A DNA stretch of 64,000 bases from positions 1 through 64,000 of the forward strand of contig VMTC01000109.1 in the NCBI GenBank assembly GCA_013791765.1, in the 5' to 3' direction. Positions within the stretch are counted from its first letter, which is position 1; each line of letters opens with the position of its first letter. The notes beneath the pieces are model-generated. The model did no database searches and was not told the DNA's origin. It saw nothing but the letters and a program-made list of their open reading frames with translations. This DNA is from Rhodoferax sp. GTDB lineage: Bacteria > Pseudomonadota > Gammaproteobacteria > Burkholderiales > Burkholderiaceae_C. The translations under genes and the position numbers were made by a program. Shown in pieces: positions 50,178 through 62,538 of the stretch.

Positions 50178-52733
50178 ATGAGCGATACCCAACGGCCACT
50201 TCTCCTCTTCCCGCAACCAACTTCGTCTGAACGAGAGAAACGCGCTCCTGGCTGGCCGAAAATCCATCTGCCGGATGCTCAACGTCAGGCCGAGCGCATC
50301 TCCCCGAAATTTGGCGCTCTTCGATCTGCATTTAACGCGCGCCGCGTGCAGCTCGAAGCTGCGTCCCCAAATGATGATCCCGAATTGGTGGTGGTTTTTG
50401 AGACGGTTGGATCGATTGATAAGTTTTTGGGCGCAATAAAACACACTCCTGGTCTGGAGTGGCTGATGGAGTCGGACGAAGTTGGTATAGAACCAGACTC
50501 GGATTTTTTTGATACGAAAGAGCACGCAAAACCCCTTCCAGGGCGACTTTTCCTGCTTGGAAGTAATCAGCAGGCACTTACCGAGGTCATCAGCCTTTGG
50601 AATCGATACCAGGCGGATCCGAACGTCAAGCTCGAGCGTGGACTTGCCTTGTGGAAGAACATTTTTAAGCACCTAAGGGACGTTCGATTTTGGGGAGTGC
50701 AAGACCGTATCGGCCAAGATATTCGGGAGTTTTTGGAGTACCGGCTCTCACTCGGGATTGAAAATATCCGATTTGAAATTGAGGCATGGTGCTATGCCTC
50801 AGCTGATAAAAACGGACGCGCCGCCATAGAACTCGAAAAACTCATCTCGGATCAAGGCGGCAGAGTGCTGAGTCGTGCTCATATTCAAGATATTGCCTAT
50901 CATGGTTTCCTTGTGGAAATGCCTGCTGACGGTGTTCGTCGATTGTTGAGTAATCAGCCTCCGGAAATCGTGAATTCAGAAAGGGTAATGTTTTTTAGAC
51001 CTCGTGGGCAAGCGTTGTCGCATCCAGAAGATGTCAATCTTCGGTCACCCAGTGTCGCTGGCTCTGCTCGAACCACCTCTGGCCAACCAGTTATTGCTTT
51101 GCTTGATGGTTTGCCACTTCAGAATCACCCACTTCTCAGAGGACGGCTAATTGTTGATGACCCTGATGGATGGGAGTCTGCATACGAAGCTGGTGATCGT
51201 ATTCATGGTACTTCCATGGCTTCGCTCATACTTTATGGTGAGTTGGATGGATCGCGAATCCCTCTTGCGAGGCCGATTTACGCTAGACCGATCATGCGTC
51301 CAGATTTGGCAGACACGCGTACGCCGCGACAGGAGTCAACACCAGATGATGTGTTGCTGATCGATTTGGTACATCGAGCCGTAAAGCGAATGTTTGACGG
51401 CGAAGGGGGAAGTCCTGCGTCTGCGCCTTCGGTAAAGGTCGTGAATCTATCAGTGGGAGATTCGATTCGGCCGTTTGATAGTGAGCTATCTCCATGGGCG
51501 AGGCTCTTAGATTGGTTGTCTGCCAAGTATCAAATTCTGTTTGTAGTTAGCGCTGGCAATATGTCAGCAGATCTTGAACTCAATGTGCCGCGATACTCCC
51601 TTTCCGCTATGGCACATCCAGACCGTCAGAGTGTGGCTTTGTCTGCATTTATGCGAGATACGACTGGCCGTAGATTGTTGACACCAGCTGAGTCTCTCAA
51701 TGCCATTACAGTAGGTGCCGTACATTCAGATAGTGCGAGTTTTGTCAATGCAAGTGATCGCTATGATCTGTTCAAAGACAGGGGAATATCCCCGTATTCC
51801 TGCATAGGGCATGGATTTCGCCGTGCAGTCAAGCCGGACATCGTCATGCCGGGTGGGCGGGCGCTTCATCGCGAGCAGTACACATCTGCACTTGAAGTAA
51901 CACGGCTGCAAATGATTACGGGCTCAGCATCACCTGGACATCTGGTTGCTGCGCCACCGAATGCCAGCGGGCAGAATACGATTTATACCCGAGGAACCAG
52001 TAACGCTACAGCTCTCGCTAGTCGTGGGGCTGCACAGGCGCATTCGGTAATTGAGGTTTTACGAGCAGCTAGTCCAACGAGTCTTCCTGAGCGTTTTGAT
52101 GCTGTAACACTGAAGGCTTTGCTGATTCATGGTGCGGAATGGGGCGACCTAGAAAATCAAATCAGCGGGGCACGGCCAGAACTCACTGGAAGAGATATAC
52201 AGAATCTGATAACGAGATACGTTGGATATGGGTTATCCGATATTGACCGTGCCATCAGCTGTACTGAGCAGCGAGCGACGTTGATAGGTGCCGGAGCATT
52301 GAAAGATGGTGAAGCACTCGAATTCAGAGCCCCACTGCCGCCAAGTCTGGTCGCACAAAAAGTCAAACGCCGCTTGACAATCACTTTGGCTTGGATGACT
52401 CCAGTAAACGCTCGTAATGCGAAATATCGTTCAGCGCGGCTTTGGATCAAGCCACCTCACGATAGTCTTCGCGTATCCCGTATGAACGCTGATTGGCAAC
52501 ATGTACAGCGTGGCACCGTTCAGCATGAGATTCTCGAAGGCAACGATGCTATCGTCTTTTCTGATGGAGATGAGTTAGTCTTCAAAGTCAACTGTGCTGA
52601 AGATGGTGGCAAATTGCTGACGGCTGTGCCATTTGCCCTTTGCGTAACGCTTGAAACCGGCGAAGGGATCGACCTCCCGATATATCAGGAAATTCAGGAA
52701 AGAGTTAGGCCACGTGTTGGTATCACTACCTGA
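50178..52733 (+). CDS. Subtilisin-family (S8) serine protease, defence associated
   Basis: 851 residues, with no signal peptide, so cytoplasmic. The first 300 residues are an unknown helical/beta domain. The S8 triad is visible: Asp in VIALLDGLPLQNHPL (about 309), His in RIHGTSMASLI (about 342), oxyanion Asn in LFVVSAGNMSADL (about 461) and Ser in TRGTSNATALAS (about 608). The C-terminal 150 residues are a beta domain (LTITLAWMTPVNARNAKYRSARLWI). Lower GC than the phage or host parts suggests separate acquisition. Together with the AAA+ gene it may act by cleaving host or phage proteins on infection; substrate unknown. Confidence 0.93.
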   Translation: MSDTQRPLLLFPQPTSSEREKRAPGWPKIHLPDAQRQAERISPKFGALRSAFNARRVQLEAASPNDDPELVVVFETVGSIDKFLGAIKHTPGLEWLMESDEVGIEPDSDFFDTKEHAKPLPGRLFLLGSNQQALTEVISLWNRYQADPNVKLERGLALWKNIFKHLRDVRFWGVQDRIGQDIREFLEYRLSLGIENIRFEIEAWCYASADKNGRAAIELEKLISDQGGRVLSRAHIQDIAYHGFLVEMPADGVRRLLSNQPPEIVNSERVMFFRPRGQALSHPEDVNLRSPSVAGSARTTSGQPVIALLDGLPLQNHPLLRGRLIVDDPDGWESAYEAGDRIHGTSMASLILYGELDGSRIPLARPIYARPIMRPDLADTRTPRQESTPDDVLLIDLVHRAVKRMFDGEGGSPASAPSVKVVNLSVGDSIRPFDSELSPWARLLDWLSAKYQILFVVSAGNMSADLELNVPRYSLSAMAHPDRQSVALSAFMRDTTGRRLLTPAESLNAITVGAVHSDSASFVNASDRYDLFKDRGISPYSCIGHGFRRAVKPDIVMPGGRALHREQYTSALEVTRLQMITGSASPGHLVAAPPNASGQNTIYTRGTSNATALASRGAAQAHSVIEVLRAASPTSLPERFDAVTLKALLIHGAEWGDLENQISGARPELTGRDIQNLITRYVGYGLSDIDRAISCTEQRATLIGAGALKDGEALEFRAPLPPSLVAQKVKRRLTITLAWMTPVNARNAKYRSARLWIKPPHDSLRVSRMNADWQHVQRGTVQHEILEGNDAIVFSDGDELVFKVNCAEDGGKLLTAVPFALCVTLETGEGIDLPIYQEIQERVRPRVGITT

Positions 52734-52916
52734 GGCATACCAAATTGACCAGTGTGGCTCACGCCGATTGTTGCGAGAATTTGTGAGTAAATCGACGAAT
52801 CGTTTTTCACAATCCGAAACGGACAGTCTCCAAAAGCGGGGACAAGCACCCTATACTTGCCCAACGGTCTTGGAGAACGGATTTGAACCGGCGTCCGCAC
52901 TCCACCACCATATAAG

Positions 52917-52945
52917 AAGGCCCGGAAAGTCCCCGGGCCTTTCCT
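52917..52945 (+). terminator. Hairpin after the subtilase gene
   Basis: AAGGCCCGG (52917-52925) pairs with CCGGGCCTT (52933-52941), followed by TCCTTTT. It closes rightward transcription from the AAA-subtilase unit. The intervening 52734-52916 shows no gene; it holds only a weak tRNA 3'-end-like string. Confidence 0.7.
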
Positions 52946-52951
52946 TTTGCC

Positions 52952-53050
52952 CGCGGGCCTGAAATTCAAAGCATGGAAAACCAGCAACTCACCCATCGCC
53001 GCGACTGGCTCATCCCCCTGCTGATGAACGGCCAGGTTACGGTGGCGTAA
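52952..53050 (+). pseudogene. Fragment: C-terminus of a second HsdS
   Basis: In frame the sequence reads ...RGPEIQSMENQQLTHRRDWLIPLLMNGQVTVA stop. RRDWLLPMLMNGQVxV is the typical C-terminal end of type I HsdS proteins. Nothing upstream continues the protein. So this is a leftover of a lost type I system, distinct from the intact one. The rhuM-like fragment follows at once (TAA ATG). Confidence 0.72.
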
Positions 53051-53407
53051 ATGAGCAAGAAAGAGCTTTGGCAACCCTCCAAGAAAACCGAGGTCTCCAT
53101 CGTCCGCTCCTCAGCAGCCGAATACCTGACCTTTGTTGCCGCCACGGGTGGTGGCAGCGACACGGTGGAAATGCGCTACGAGGATGAAAACCTCTGGCTC
53201 ACGCAGAAAATGATGGCTACGCTCTACGATGTGTCGGTGCCCGCCATCAGCCAGCATTTAAAACGCATCTATGCCGACAACGAGTTGGAGCGCGAGACAA
53301 CTGTTAAGCAGTACTTAATGGTTCAAACCGAGGGCGAGCGGGAGGTGCAGCGCAAGGTCGAGCACTATAGCCTGCAGGCCACCCCCGGCCGTTGCTGTTG
53401 CTGTTGA
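53051..53407 (+). pseudogene. Truncated RhuM-family protein
   Basis: The product begins MSKKELWQPSKKTEVSIVRSSAAEYLTFVAATGG, then TVEMRYEDENLWLTQKMMATLYDVSVPAISQHLKRIYADNELER (in part) and stops after VEHYSLQATPGRCCCC. RhuM proteins (about 300 residues, found inside type I restriction loci) go on after HYSLQ with a conserved region; here it is lost at about 53373 and replaced by unrelated sequence with a CTGTTG repeat. So a degraded gene. Its neighbour, the hsdS tail, is the usual partner. Confidence 0.82.
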
Positions 53408-53619
53408 GCATGCACGACTGACGACCCTGGAGAAAATGACACTGTTTCGCCGCCTGTTTCATGGGCGAACGTGTACTGCATCATGGCGGCCTTGACGACG
53501 ACCTCAATGCCATCCTGCAGCGCCTTGCGCGGCATCTCAGGCGCCACCTGGGTTGGGCAGGCCATGCTAATGCTAGTGCCCGTGGGTCCGGCGATCTGTC
53601 AATCAATTAATTCGTCTAT

Positions 53620-54948
53620 TTATTTTTTCGGCTGTTGCAGGTCCAAGGCCCGCAGTTGTCTGAGCTTCTCGGCAATCCGGATCTCCAGTCCGCGCTCGAC
53701 TGGGCGGTAAAAGCCCGGTTGCGCCATGCCATCCGGCAGGTAACGCTCCCCGGCGGCAAAAGCGCCCTCTTCGTCATGCGCATAGCGATAGCCTTTGCCG
53801 TAGTCCAGCTCTTTCATCAACTTGGTCGGCGCATTGCGCAGGTGCATCGGCACCGGGCGTGTACCGTCCTGCTTGACATAGGCTTTGGCCGCGTTGAAGG
53901 CGGTGTAGACCGCATTTGATTTAGGGGCCACGGCCAGATAGATGACGCATTCGGCCAGCGCCAGCTCACCCTCGGGGCTACCGAGGCGTTCATAGACATC
54001 AGCGGCATCGAGTGCCAGGCGCAAGGCGCGCGGGTCAGCCAGACCAATGTCTTCGCTCGCCATGCGAATCAGGCGGCGGGCCAGATAACGTGGCTCAGCG
54101 CCCCCGTCGAGCATGCGCACAAACCAATAGAGCGCCGCATCCGGGTCGGAGCCACGCACCGATTTATGCAGCGCGCTGATGGTATCGTAGAACTGCTCGC
54201 CGCCTTTGTCATAGCGGCGCATGCGTTCGCCCAGCACCTTGAGCAGCCAGTCCATGGTGATCTCGGCGCGCTTCTCCTGGGTGGCGGCCACCGCCAGGGT
54301 TTCGAGTGTGTTGAGCAAGCGCCGGGCATCGCCATCGGCATAGGCGATCAAATGCTCAGTCGCTACTTTTTCTATAGCTGGTAGCACACGGATTGCCTGG
54401 GCTCTGGTTATTATTTGCTCTAGATCATCGGCTGAGAGCGGCTGCAGCACATAGACCGTGGCACGCGACAGCAAAGCCGAGTTGAGTTCAAACGACGGGT
54501 TCTCGGTGGTGGCCCCGATGAAGGTGAACAAGCCGCTCTCTACATGCGGCAAGAAAGCGTCTTGCTGACTTTTGTTGAAGCGGTGGACTTCGTCCACGAA
54601 TACGATGGTGCGACGCGGCGCCAAGGCATCGAGTGCTTCCTGCGCCTGCAGCACCGCCTCGCGAATCTCCTTGACACCCCCGAGCACGGCGCTGATGGTG
54701 ATGAACTGGGCATCAAAAGCATCGGCCATCAGCCGCGCAATCGTGGTCTTGCCGGTGCCCGGTGGCCCCCACAAAATGCAGCTGTGGGGCTGGCCGGACT
54801 CGAACGCGATGCGCAGTGCCATGCCCTCGCCCAGCAGCTGTTGCTGGCCAATGACTTCGCTTAAAAGCCGGGGGCGCAGGCGCTCGGCCAGTGGCGGATG
54901 GGTGGATGCGGGGGCTGTCAATGAATGGGCCCTTCGGCATCGGGCCAT
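53620..54948 (-). CDS. rarA: Replication-associated recombination protein A
   Basis: 442 residues, near the usual 440-450 of RarA/MgsA. AAA+ features: HPPLAERLRPRLLSEVIGQQQLLGEG, Walker A WGPPGTGKTT (60-69), Walker B IVFVDEVHRFNKSQQDAFLP, sensor GATTENPSFELNSALLSR, and the C-terminal tetramerisation part with YWFVRMLDGGAEPRYLARRLIRMASEDIG and KLMKELDYGKGYRYAHDEEGAFAAGERYLPD. RarA acts at stalled forks with SSB. The first conserved host gene right of the island. It follows lolA on the same strand by 61 bp. The annotated start ATG 54948 may have alternatives. Confidence 0.96.
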   Translation of the reverse strand: MARCRRAHSLTAPASTHPPLAERLRPRLLSEVIGQQQLLGEGMALRIAFESGQPHSCILWGPPGTGKTTIARLMADAFDAQFITISAVLGGVKEIREAVLQAQEALDALAPRRTIVFVDEVHRFNKSQQDAFLPHVESGLFTFIGATTENPSFELNSALLSRATVYVLQPLSADDLEQIITRAQAIRVLPAIEKVATEHLIAYADGDARRLLNTLETLAVAATQEKRAEITMDWLLKVLGERMRRYDKGGEQFYDTISALHKSVRGSDPDAALYWFVRMLDGGAEPRYLARRLIRMASEDIGLADPRALRLALDAADVYERLGSPEGELALAECVIYLAVAPKSNAVYTAFNAAKAYVKQDGTRPVPMHLRNAPTKLMKELDYGKGYRYAHDEEGAFAAGERYLPDGMAQPGFYRPVERGLEIRIAEKLRQLRALDLQQPKK

Positions 54949-55009
54949 GGGCGATCAGACCTGCGCAAATTGCGACCTTGAGCGAGCCGAGCTTGCTTCG
55001 GACAATGGT

Positions 55010-55657
55010 TCACTGCCGGATCACGTCCGCCCCGGCCGGGGTTTTGAACTGAAAGCTACTCCCCGGCAACGCCGGGTTGGCTTGAAATTGCTTGAAGGTC
55101 AAGACCGAGCGCTGGCCGAAACTGTCCAGAATTTCCAGCACCTCCAGCGTGCTGCCTGGCGCTGCGGCAGCATCCCTGAAGCCCACGCGAACGCTCTGCA
55201 ACTGGCCGTCCTTTGACTTGGGCGTGGCAGTCACCCACTGCAAACCATCCTGCTCAGGCGCGTCGACCAGCGTGAAATCAGTCTGCAAAGCGCGCAAATC
55301 GGGCGCAGCCGCAATCAGCGCCGCGGGTGTGGAGCCCAGCACCTTGGACTGCTGGCGCGCCGTCACCTGGTTCAGATCCACGTCGTACAGCCACAGGGTC
55401 TGGCCGTCCGCGACGATGGATTGCTCGAACGGCTTTTTGTAGACGAACTTGAATCGGTCGGGCCGGGCAAACTCAAAGGTGCCACTCGATGTTTTGGCGC
55501 GCGGTGCCTGCCCGTCTTTGGCTGGCGCCGTCACCACCTGGGTGAAGTCGGCGCGGCCTGTATTCACGGTTTTCACAAAATTTTCAAGGCTATTTAAGCC
55601 TCCGGCCCCCGCCAATCCTGCGTAAGAAGCTATGCAAATAGTAGCAATATATTTCAT
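55010..55657 (-). CDS. lolA: Outer membrane lipoprotein carrier protein
   Basis: 215 residues with an N-terminal signal peptide (MKYIATICIASYAGLAGAGG) and a LolA beta-half-barrel: LNSLENFVKTVNTGRADFTQVV, GTFEFARPDRFKFVYKKPFEQSIVADGQTLWLYDVDLNQVTAR (in part), and the C-terminal SVLTFKQFQANPALPGSSFQFKTPAGADVI. It carries lipoproteins through the periplasm from LolCDE to LolB. Order ftsK-lolA-rarA is the common one in Burkholderiales. Confidence 0.96.
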   Translation of the reverse strand: MKYIATICIASYAGLAGAGGLNSLENFVKTVNTGRADFTQVVTAPAKDGQAPRAKTSSGTFEFARPDRFKFVYKKPFEQSIVADGQTLWLYDVDLNQVTARQQSKVLGSTPAALIAAAPDLRALQTDFTLVDAPEQDGLQWVTATPKSKDGQLQSVRVGFRDAAAAPGSTLEVLEILDSFGQRSVLTFKQFQANPALPGSSFQFKTPAGADVIRQ

Positions 55658-55708
55658 CGAAACCTTTTTAAAAATTCACAGTTGGGTCATGGCGAACTGG
55701 CAAAGTTC

Positions 55709-55875
55709 CTTAGGGCCTGTCCATGAATAAGCTTTGCATTTGGCCGCCGGATTTGGGATGCAATGCTAGGCGCAAAGCGTGCCGTGCAGCTCTGCTGCAC
55801 AAGCGATTTGCAACGACGCAGTGCGCCCAAAGGTGGTGAGCCAAATGTGCATGTTATTTGTGGACAGGTCCTTAG
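55709..55875. mobile_element. MITE-like long inverted repeat between ftsK and lolA
   Basis: Ends CTTAGGGCCTGTCCATGAAT and its near inverse CCTGTCCACAAATAA (reverse of 55852-55870) flank about 165 bp that folds on itself: GCATTTGGCCGCC on one side answers CATTTGGCTCACC on the other, and the centre is GTGCAGC-TCT-GCTGCAC. No ORF inside. It stands 2 bp after the ftsK stop. Such a non-coding folding element with inverted ends is MITE-like. Confidence 0.72.
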
Positions 55876-55877
55876 CG

Positions 55878-59235
<3,358 letters not shown>

Positions 59236-59282
59236 AGCAAGACGCGCAAGGCCAGCGCCCGAGTGGCAGCGCCAGAGCCCGC

Positions 59283-59288
59283 TATAAT
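59283..59288 (+). promoter_or_regulatory. Promoter -10 box for the ribosomal protein genes
   Basis: A perfect TATAAT stands 177 bp before rpmB in the trxB-rpmB gap. A matching -35 box is not clear; the gap may contain the leader of the rpmB-rpmG transcript. Confidence 0.45.
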
Positions 59289-59464
59289 CGCAGGCTTTGC
59301 TGAACTTGGCCTGTGAAGGCTTGACTGCAGCAATCGGGTTACCGCCACCCTTTTTCTTGGCGAGGTGAGGCTTGAGCGAGATCGGACGTTGTTGTCAAAG
59401 CTTTTGTTTTAACAATGATAGTTTGATCGACAGTGAAAGCCGTTTTAAGTATCGGAGTGTCCAC

Positions 59465-59698
59465 ATGGCACGCGTATGTGAAGTCACGGGCAAAGGCCCG
59501 ATGGTGGGAAACAAGGTTTCCCACGCCAACAATAGAACCAAGCGCCGGTTCCTGCCGAACCTGCAATACCGCCGTTTCTGGGTCGAGACCGAAAACCGCT
59601 GGATTCGTCTGCGGATTTCCAACGCAGGTCTGCGTTTGATCGACAAAAACGGTATTGATGTTGTGCTCGCAGATTTGCGCGCACGTGGTCAGGCATAA
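59465..59698 (+). CDS. rpmB: 50S ribosomal protein L28
   Basis: 77 residues, [38 protein letters not shown] and on, with the L28 signature [15 protein letters not shown] and a closing [29 protein letters not shown]-like end (here [12 protein letters not shown]). The ATG at 59465 matches other L28 proteins; upstream in-frame codons are leader. Followed by rpmG after 11 bp, as in nearly all betaproteobacteria. Confidence 0.98.
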   Translation: MARVCEVTGKGPMVGNKVSHANNRTKRRFLPNLQYRRFWVETENRWIRLRISNAGLRLIDKNGIDVVLADLRARGQA

Positions 59699-59709
59699 GG
59701 AGCAACACC

Positions 59710-59880
59710 ATGGCAACCAAAGGCGGACGCGAAAAAATCAAGCTGGAATCTACAGCGGGTACTGGTCACTTTTACACCACCAGCAAGAACAAGAAAACCA
59801 TGCCCGAGAAAATGCTGATCAAGAAATTTGATCCTAAAGCTCGCAAGCATGTGGACTACAAGGAAATGAAGCTGAAGTAA
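59710..59880 (+). CDS. rpmG: 50S ribosomal protein L33
   Basis: 56 residues, [35 protein letters not shown] and on to [10 protein letters not shown]. It is the cysteine-free type of L33 (no zinc-ribbon cysteines). AAGGAG stands 8 bp before the ATG. The pair rpmB-rpmG ends in an intrinsic terminator 20 bp after the stop. Confidence 0.98.
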   Translation: MATKGGREKIKLESTAGTGHFYTTSKNKKTMPEKMLIKKFDPKARKHVDYKEMKLK

Positions 59881-59900
59881 TTCAGTTTCTCTGACCAGCA

Positions 59901-59927
59901 AAAAAGCCCGCTCCTGGCGGGCTTTTT
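59901..59927 (+). terminator. Intrinsic terminator of rpmB-rpmG
   Basis: AAAAAGCCCGC (59901-59911), loop TCCTG, GCGGGCTTTTT (59917-59927): a perfect 11-bp stem with A and T runs at both ends, so it can work in both directions, serving also the leftward ABC ATPase gene ending at 59946. Confidence 0.95.
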
Positions 59928-59945
59928 AACGTCCGCGCCGCCTAC

Positions 59946-60737
59946 TCAGAGCATCTTTTCGAGAAACGCCCGGGTGCGCGGATGCTTGGGATCGGCAAAC
60001 AGCTCGCGCGCGGGCCGCGCCTCGACGATGACGCCAGCGTCCATGAAGACGGCGCGGCCCGCCACTTCACGCGCAAATGCCATCTCATGCGTAACGACAA
60101 TCATCGTCATGTGCTCCTCGGCCAGGGCGCGCATGGTGCTCAGCACTTCGCCCGTAAGCTCCGGATCCAGCGCCGAGGTGGGCTCGTCAAACAGCATGAT
60201 GTCGGGCTCCATCGCCAGGGCACGCGCAATGGCGACGCGCTGCTTCTGGCCGCCCGACAAGCGCGACGGATAGCTGTCACGCTTGTCAAACAACCCGACC
60301 TTGCGCAACAGGGCCTCGGCCTTGGGTACGATTTCGTCCAGACGCGCTGCTTTGACCGTCAGCGGCGCCTCAATCAGGTTCTGCAAGACGGTCAGGTGCG
60401 GGAACAGGTTGAAGTGTTGAAAGACCATGCCCATCTTGCGGCAGACGCGCCGGATATCAGCCTCTGGCACGTAGTGGCAATGGCCCTGGTCATCGGTGGA
60501 CACCAGCGCCTCGCCTTCGATAGCTATGCTGCCGCGATGGATGGTCTCCAGGTGAATCAGACAGCGCAGGAAGGTGCTCTTGCCCGATCCCGAGGGGCCG
60601 ATGACGGCCAGCACCTCGCCTTGGCTGACATCCAGCGAAACGCCCTTGAGCACCTCCACCACGCCAAAACGCTTGTGCACATCAACAGCCCTGATCATCA
60701 AGCCATTCGTCAAAGCAGTCATCGGGCTATTCATCAT
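59946..60737 (-). CDS. Polar amino-acid ABC transporter, ATP-binding protein
   Basis: About 263 residues; ATG 60737 or 60734 overlaps the permease stop (TAG 60727-60729). Walker [13 protein letters not shown]-loop [14 protein letters not shown], signature [15 protein letters not shown], Walker [16 protein letters not shown]-loop [13 protein letters not shown]: all of the GlnQ/HisP type. An insertion [23 protein letters not shown] before the Q-loop is longer than in GlnQ. It powers uptake with the two genes upstream. The exact start is uncertain. Confidence 0.94.
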   Translation of the reverse strand: MMNSPMTALTNGLMIRAVDVHKRFGVVEVLKGVSLDVSQGEVLAVIGPSGSGKSTFLRCLIHLETIHRGSIAIEGEALVSTDDQGHCHYVPEADIRRVCRKMGMVFQHFNLFPHLTVLQNLIEAPLTVKAARLDEIVPKAEALLRKVGLFDKRDSYPSRLSGGQKQRVAIARALAMEPDIMLFDEPTSALDPELTGEVLSTMRALAEEHMTMIVVTHEMAFAREVAGRAVFMDAGVIVEARPARELFADPKHPRTRAFLEKML

Positions 60738-61380
60738 AGACGGCGTATTTCTTTTCCAATCGCTGGAACCCATAGGTCAGCACCAACGTCATGATCAGAT
60801 AAAAGGCAGCTGCCACCACGAAGGGCATCGTCGTGAAATCGCGCTGAACAATGCCACGCGCCGCGCGCAGCAGGTCATTCATGGCCAGCACATAGATCAG
60901 CGAGGTGTCCTTGACCAGCGTGATGGTCTCGTTGCTCATCGGCGGCAGGATGCGTTTGAGCACTTGCGGCAGCACGATGCGGCGCATGGTTTGGGGATAG
61001 CTCAGGCCCAGCACCTTGGCGCCTTCGTACTGGCCGCGGTCAATCGACTGGATGCCAGCGCGAAAGATTTCCGCAAAATAGGCGGAATAGTTCAGCACAA
61101 AGGCGACGATCGCCGACGGAAAATCGGGCAAACTCACGCCAATGATCGGAATGAAGGGCAAGGCAAAGTAGATGAACAGCATCTGCAGCATCAGCGGCGT
61201 GCCGCGCATCAGCCAGATGTAGCCGTTGACCAGCCCACTGAGAAAGCGAAAACGCGAGATTCGGAGCAAAGCCAGGCCCAGACCGAGCGGCACAGCGAGC
61301 ACCAGCGTGATCAGGAAGACCTGAAGCGTGACGCTGCTGCCCTGCAACAGGGGGGGCAGGATGTCGACAAGGTAGTTCAT
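60727..61380 (-). CDS. Polar amino-acid ABC transporter, permease
   Basis: 217 residues with five predicted membrane segments; N-terminal [39 protein letters not shown] (in part), the HisM/GlnP-type EAA loop [34 protein letters not shown] (in part). It forms the inner-membrane channel. Starts 102 bp after the binding protein gene, with an attenuator-like hairpin between. Confidence 0.94.
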   Translation of the reverse strand: MNYLVDILPPLLQGSSVTLQVFLITLVLAVPLGLGLALLRISRFRFLSGLVNGYIWLMRGTPLMLQMLFIYFALPFIPIIGVSLPDFPSAIVAFVLNYSAYFAEIFRAGIQSIDRGQYEGAKVLGLSYPQTMRRIVLPQVLKRILPPMSNETITLVKDTSLIYVLAMNDLLRAARGIVQRDFTTMPFVVAAAFYLIMTLVLTYGFQRLEKKYAVYDE

Positions 61381-61410
61381 GAGGGAGTCTCAAGACCCGA
61401 AAATAAAAAT

Positions 61411-61450
61411 CCGGCCGGGCAGACGCACAGCGCGCCCACCAGACGGCCGG
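61411..61450 (-). terminator. Attenuator-like hairpin between binding protein and permease
   Basis: On the minus strand CCGGCC (61450-61445) pairs with GGCCGG (61416-61411), followed by ATTTTTATTTT. It would reduce expression of the permease and ATPase relative to the binding protein, as usual for ABC importers. Confidence 0.65.
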
Positions 61451-61482
61451 GTGACTGCGGGCAGTCCCGGAATTTGACCGGT

Positions 61483-62283
61483 TTATTTCTTGACGATGTC
61501 CTTGCCAAACCACTGGGTCGAAATCTTGGCGGCGGTGCCGTCGGCCTTCATGTCATCGAGCGCCTTGTCCAACTTGGCTGCCAGTTCGGTGTCGCTCTTG
61601 CGCGTGCCGACGCCGTAATCTTCGGTGCCGAAATTCTCTTCCAGCACACGGTACTCGCCCGGTTTCTTGCCGGTGTAGTAGCGGCCGACGATTTCATCGA
61701 CCACCAGCGCATCAAGCCGCCCGGCCGACAGGTCCATCAGCGCCGTGACGTTGTCGCCAAACTTCTTGAGTTCCTTGATCGACTTGGCGACAGCTTCGTC
61801 CTTTTGAATCGCTTCAACCGAGCTGCTGCCATCCTGTACACCCACTACCTTGCCACTGAGTTCCGCTTTGGTCTTGATCGGCGACTTCTCGGTCACCACA
61901 ATGATCTGGCGGTTTTCAAGGTAGGGCTTGGTGAACAGGATATTGGCCTTGCGCTCTTCGGTAATCGTCAGGCCGTTCCACAGCACGTCAATGCGATTGC
62001 CATTGAGCTCGGCCTCCTTGGCGCTCCAGTCGATCGGCTTGAAGCTCACCACCGCACCGAGGCGCTTGCCCGCCTCTTTGGCCAAATCGATGTCAAAGCC
62101 GACCAACTCATTCTTGTCATCGCGAAAACCCATCGGCGGAAAATTGTCATCCAGGCCAATGACAATCGCCTTGGCCGGCGCTGCCACCGGGGCCACGGCC
62201 ACCGGCTCGTCCTTCTTACCGCAAGCCGTTAACACCAGCGAAGCCAGCAGGCCCGCCATCAAGCACAAAACGCGTTTTTTCAT
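61483..62283 (-). CDS. Amino-acid ABC transporter, substrate-binding lipoprotein
   Basis: 266 residues. Signal peptide with lipobox LVLTAC (Cys at 21), then the SBP_bac_3 fold: IVIGLDDNFPPMGFRDDKNELVGFDIDLAKEAGKRLG (in part), KPIDWSAKEAELNGNRIDVLWNGLTITEERK (in part) and DYGVGTRKSDTELAAKLDKALDDM. It captures polar amino acids in the periplasm and hands them to the permease. Ligand cannot be named from sequence. First gene of the operon. Confidence 0.95.
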   Translation of the reverse strand: MKKRVLCLMAGLLASLVLTACGKKDEPVAVAPVAAPAKAIVIGLDDNFPPMGFRDDKNELVGFDIDLAKEAGKRLGAVVSFKPIDWSAKEAELNGNRIDVLWNGLTITEERKANILFTKPYLENRQIIVVTEKSPIKTKAELSGKVVGVQDGSSSVEAIQKDEAVAKSIKELKKFGDNVTALMDLSAGRLDALVVDEIVGRYYTGKKPGEYRVLEENFGTEDYGVGTRKSDTELAAKLDKALDDMKADGTAAKISTQWFGKDIVKK

Positions 62284-62538
62284 TTCTTTTCCCAGTTGTA
62301 AAACAGTGATGTATTCGCACGGTGCATGGGGCTGCCAGCTGTTGCAGCGGGCAGTCCGTGCATTCCATGCACAAGCGCACCTATTTTAGCGGCTGAAAAG
62401 TGCGGTCTTTCAGGCTAAGTCGCTTGTTGACGCAAGCCGGCCAGCCCGTCCTGCGGCCCCTGAAAAAGCTCAAGTGACTATAAAATAAATAGCTACATAT
62501 CCAATATACACGAGGGCTACAGCCCGAAAACACTAAAA

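Noticed and set aside
53365-53565. 66-codon minus frame with poly-Gln (VVHAQQQQQRPG)
   Set aside because: Reads part of the junk after the rhuM break; no family recognised and no flanking inverted repeats, so not called a transposase remnant.
59236-59464. Riboswitch or protein gene in the trxB-rpmB gap
   Set aside because: Only a TATAAT box stands out; no known riboswitch structure could be recognised by eye.
60574-62232. 552-codon plus-strand frame
   Set aside because: Antisense of the ABC transporter operon; product is rich in H, R, Q and D without motifs.
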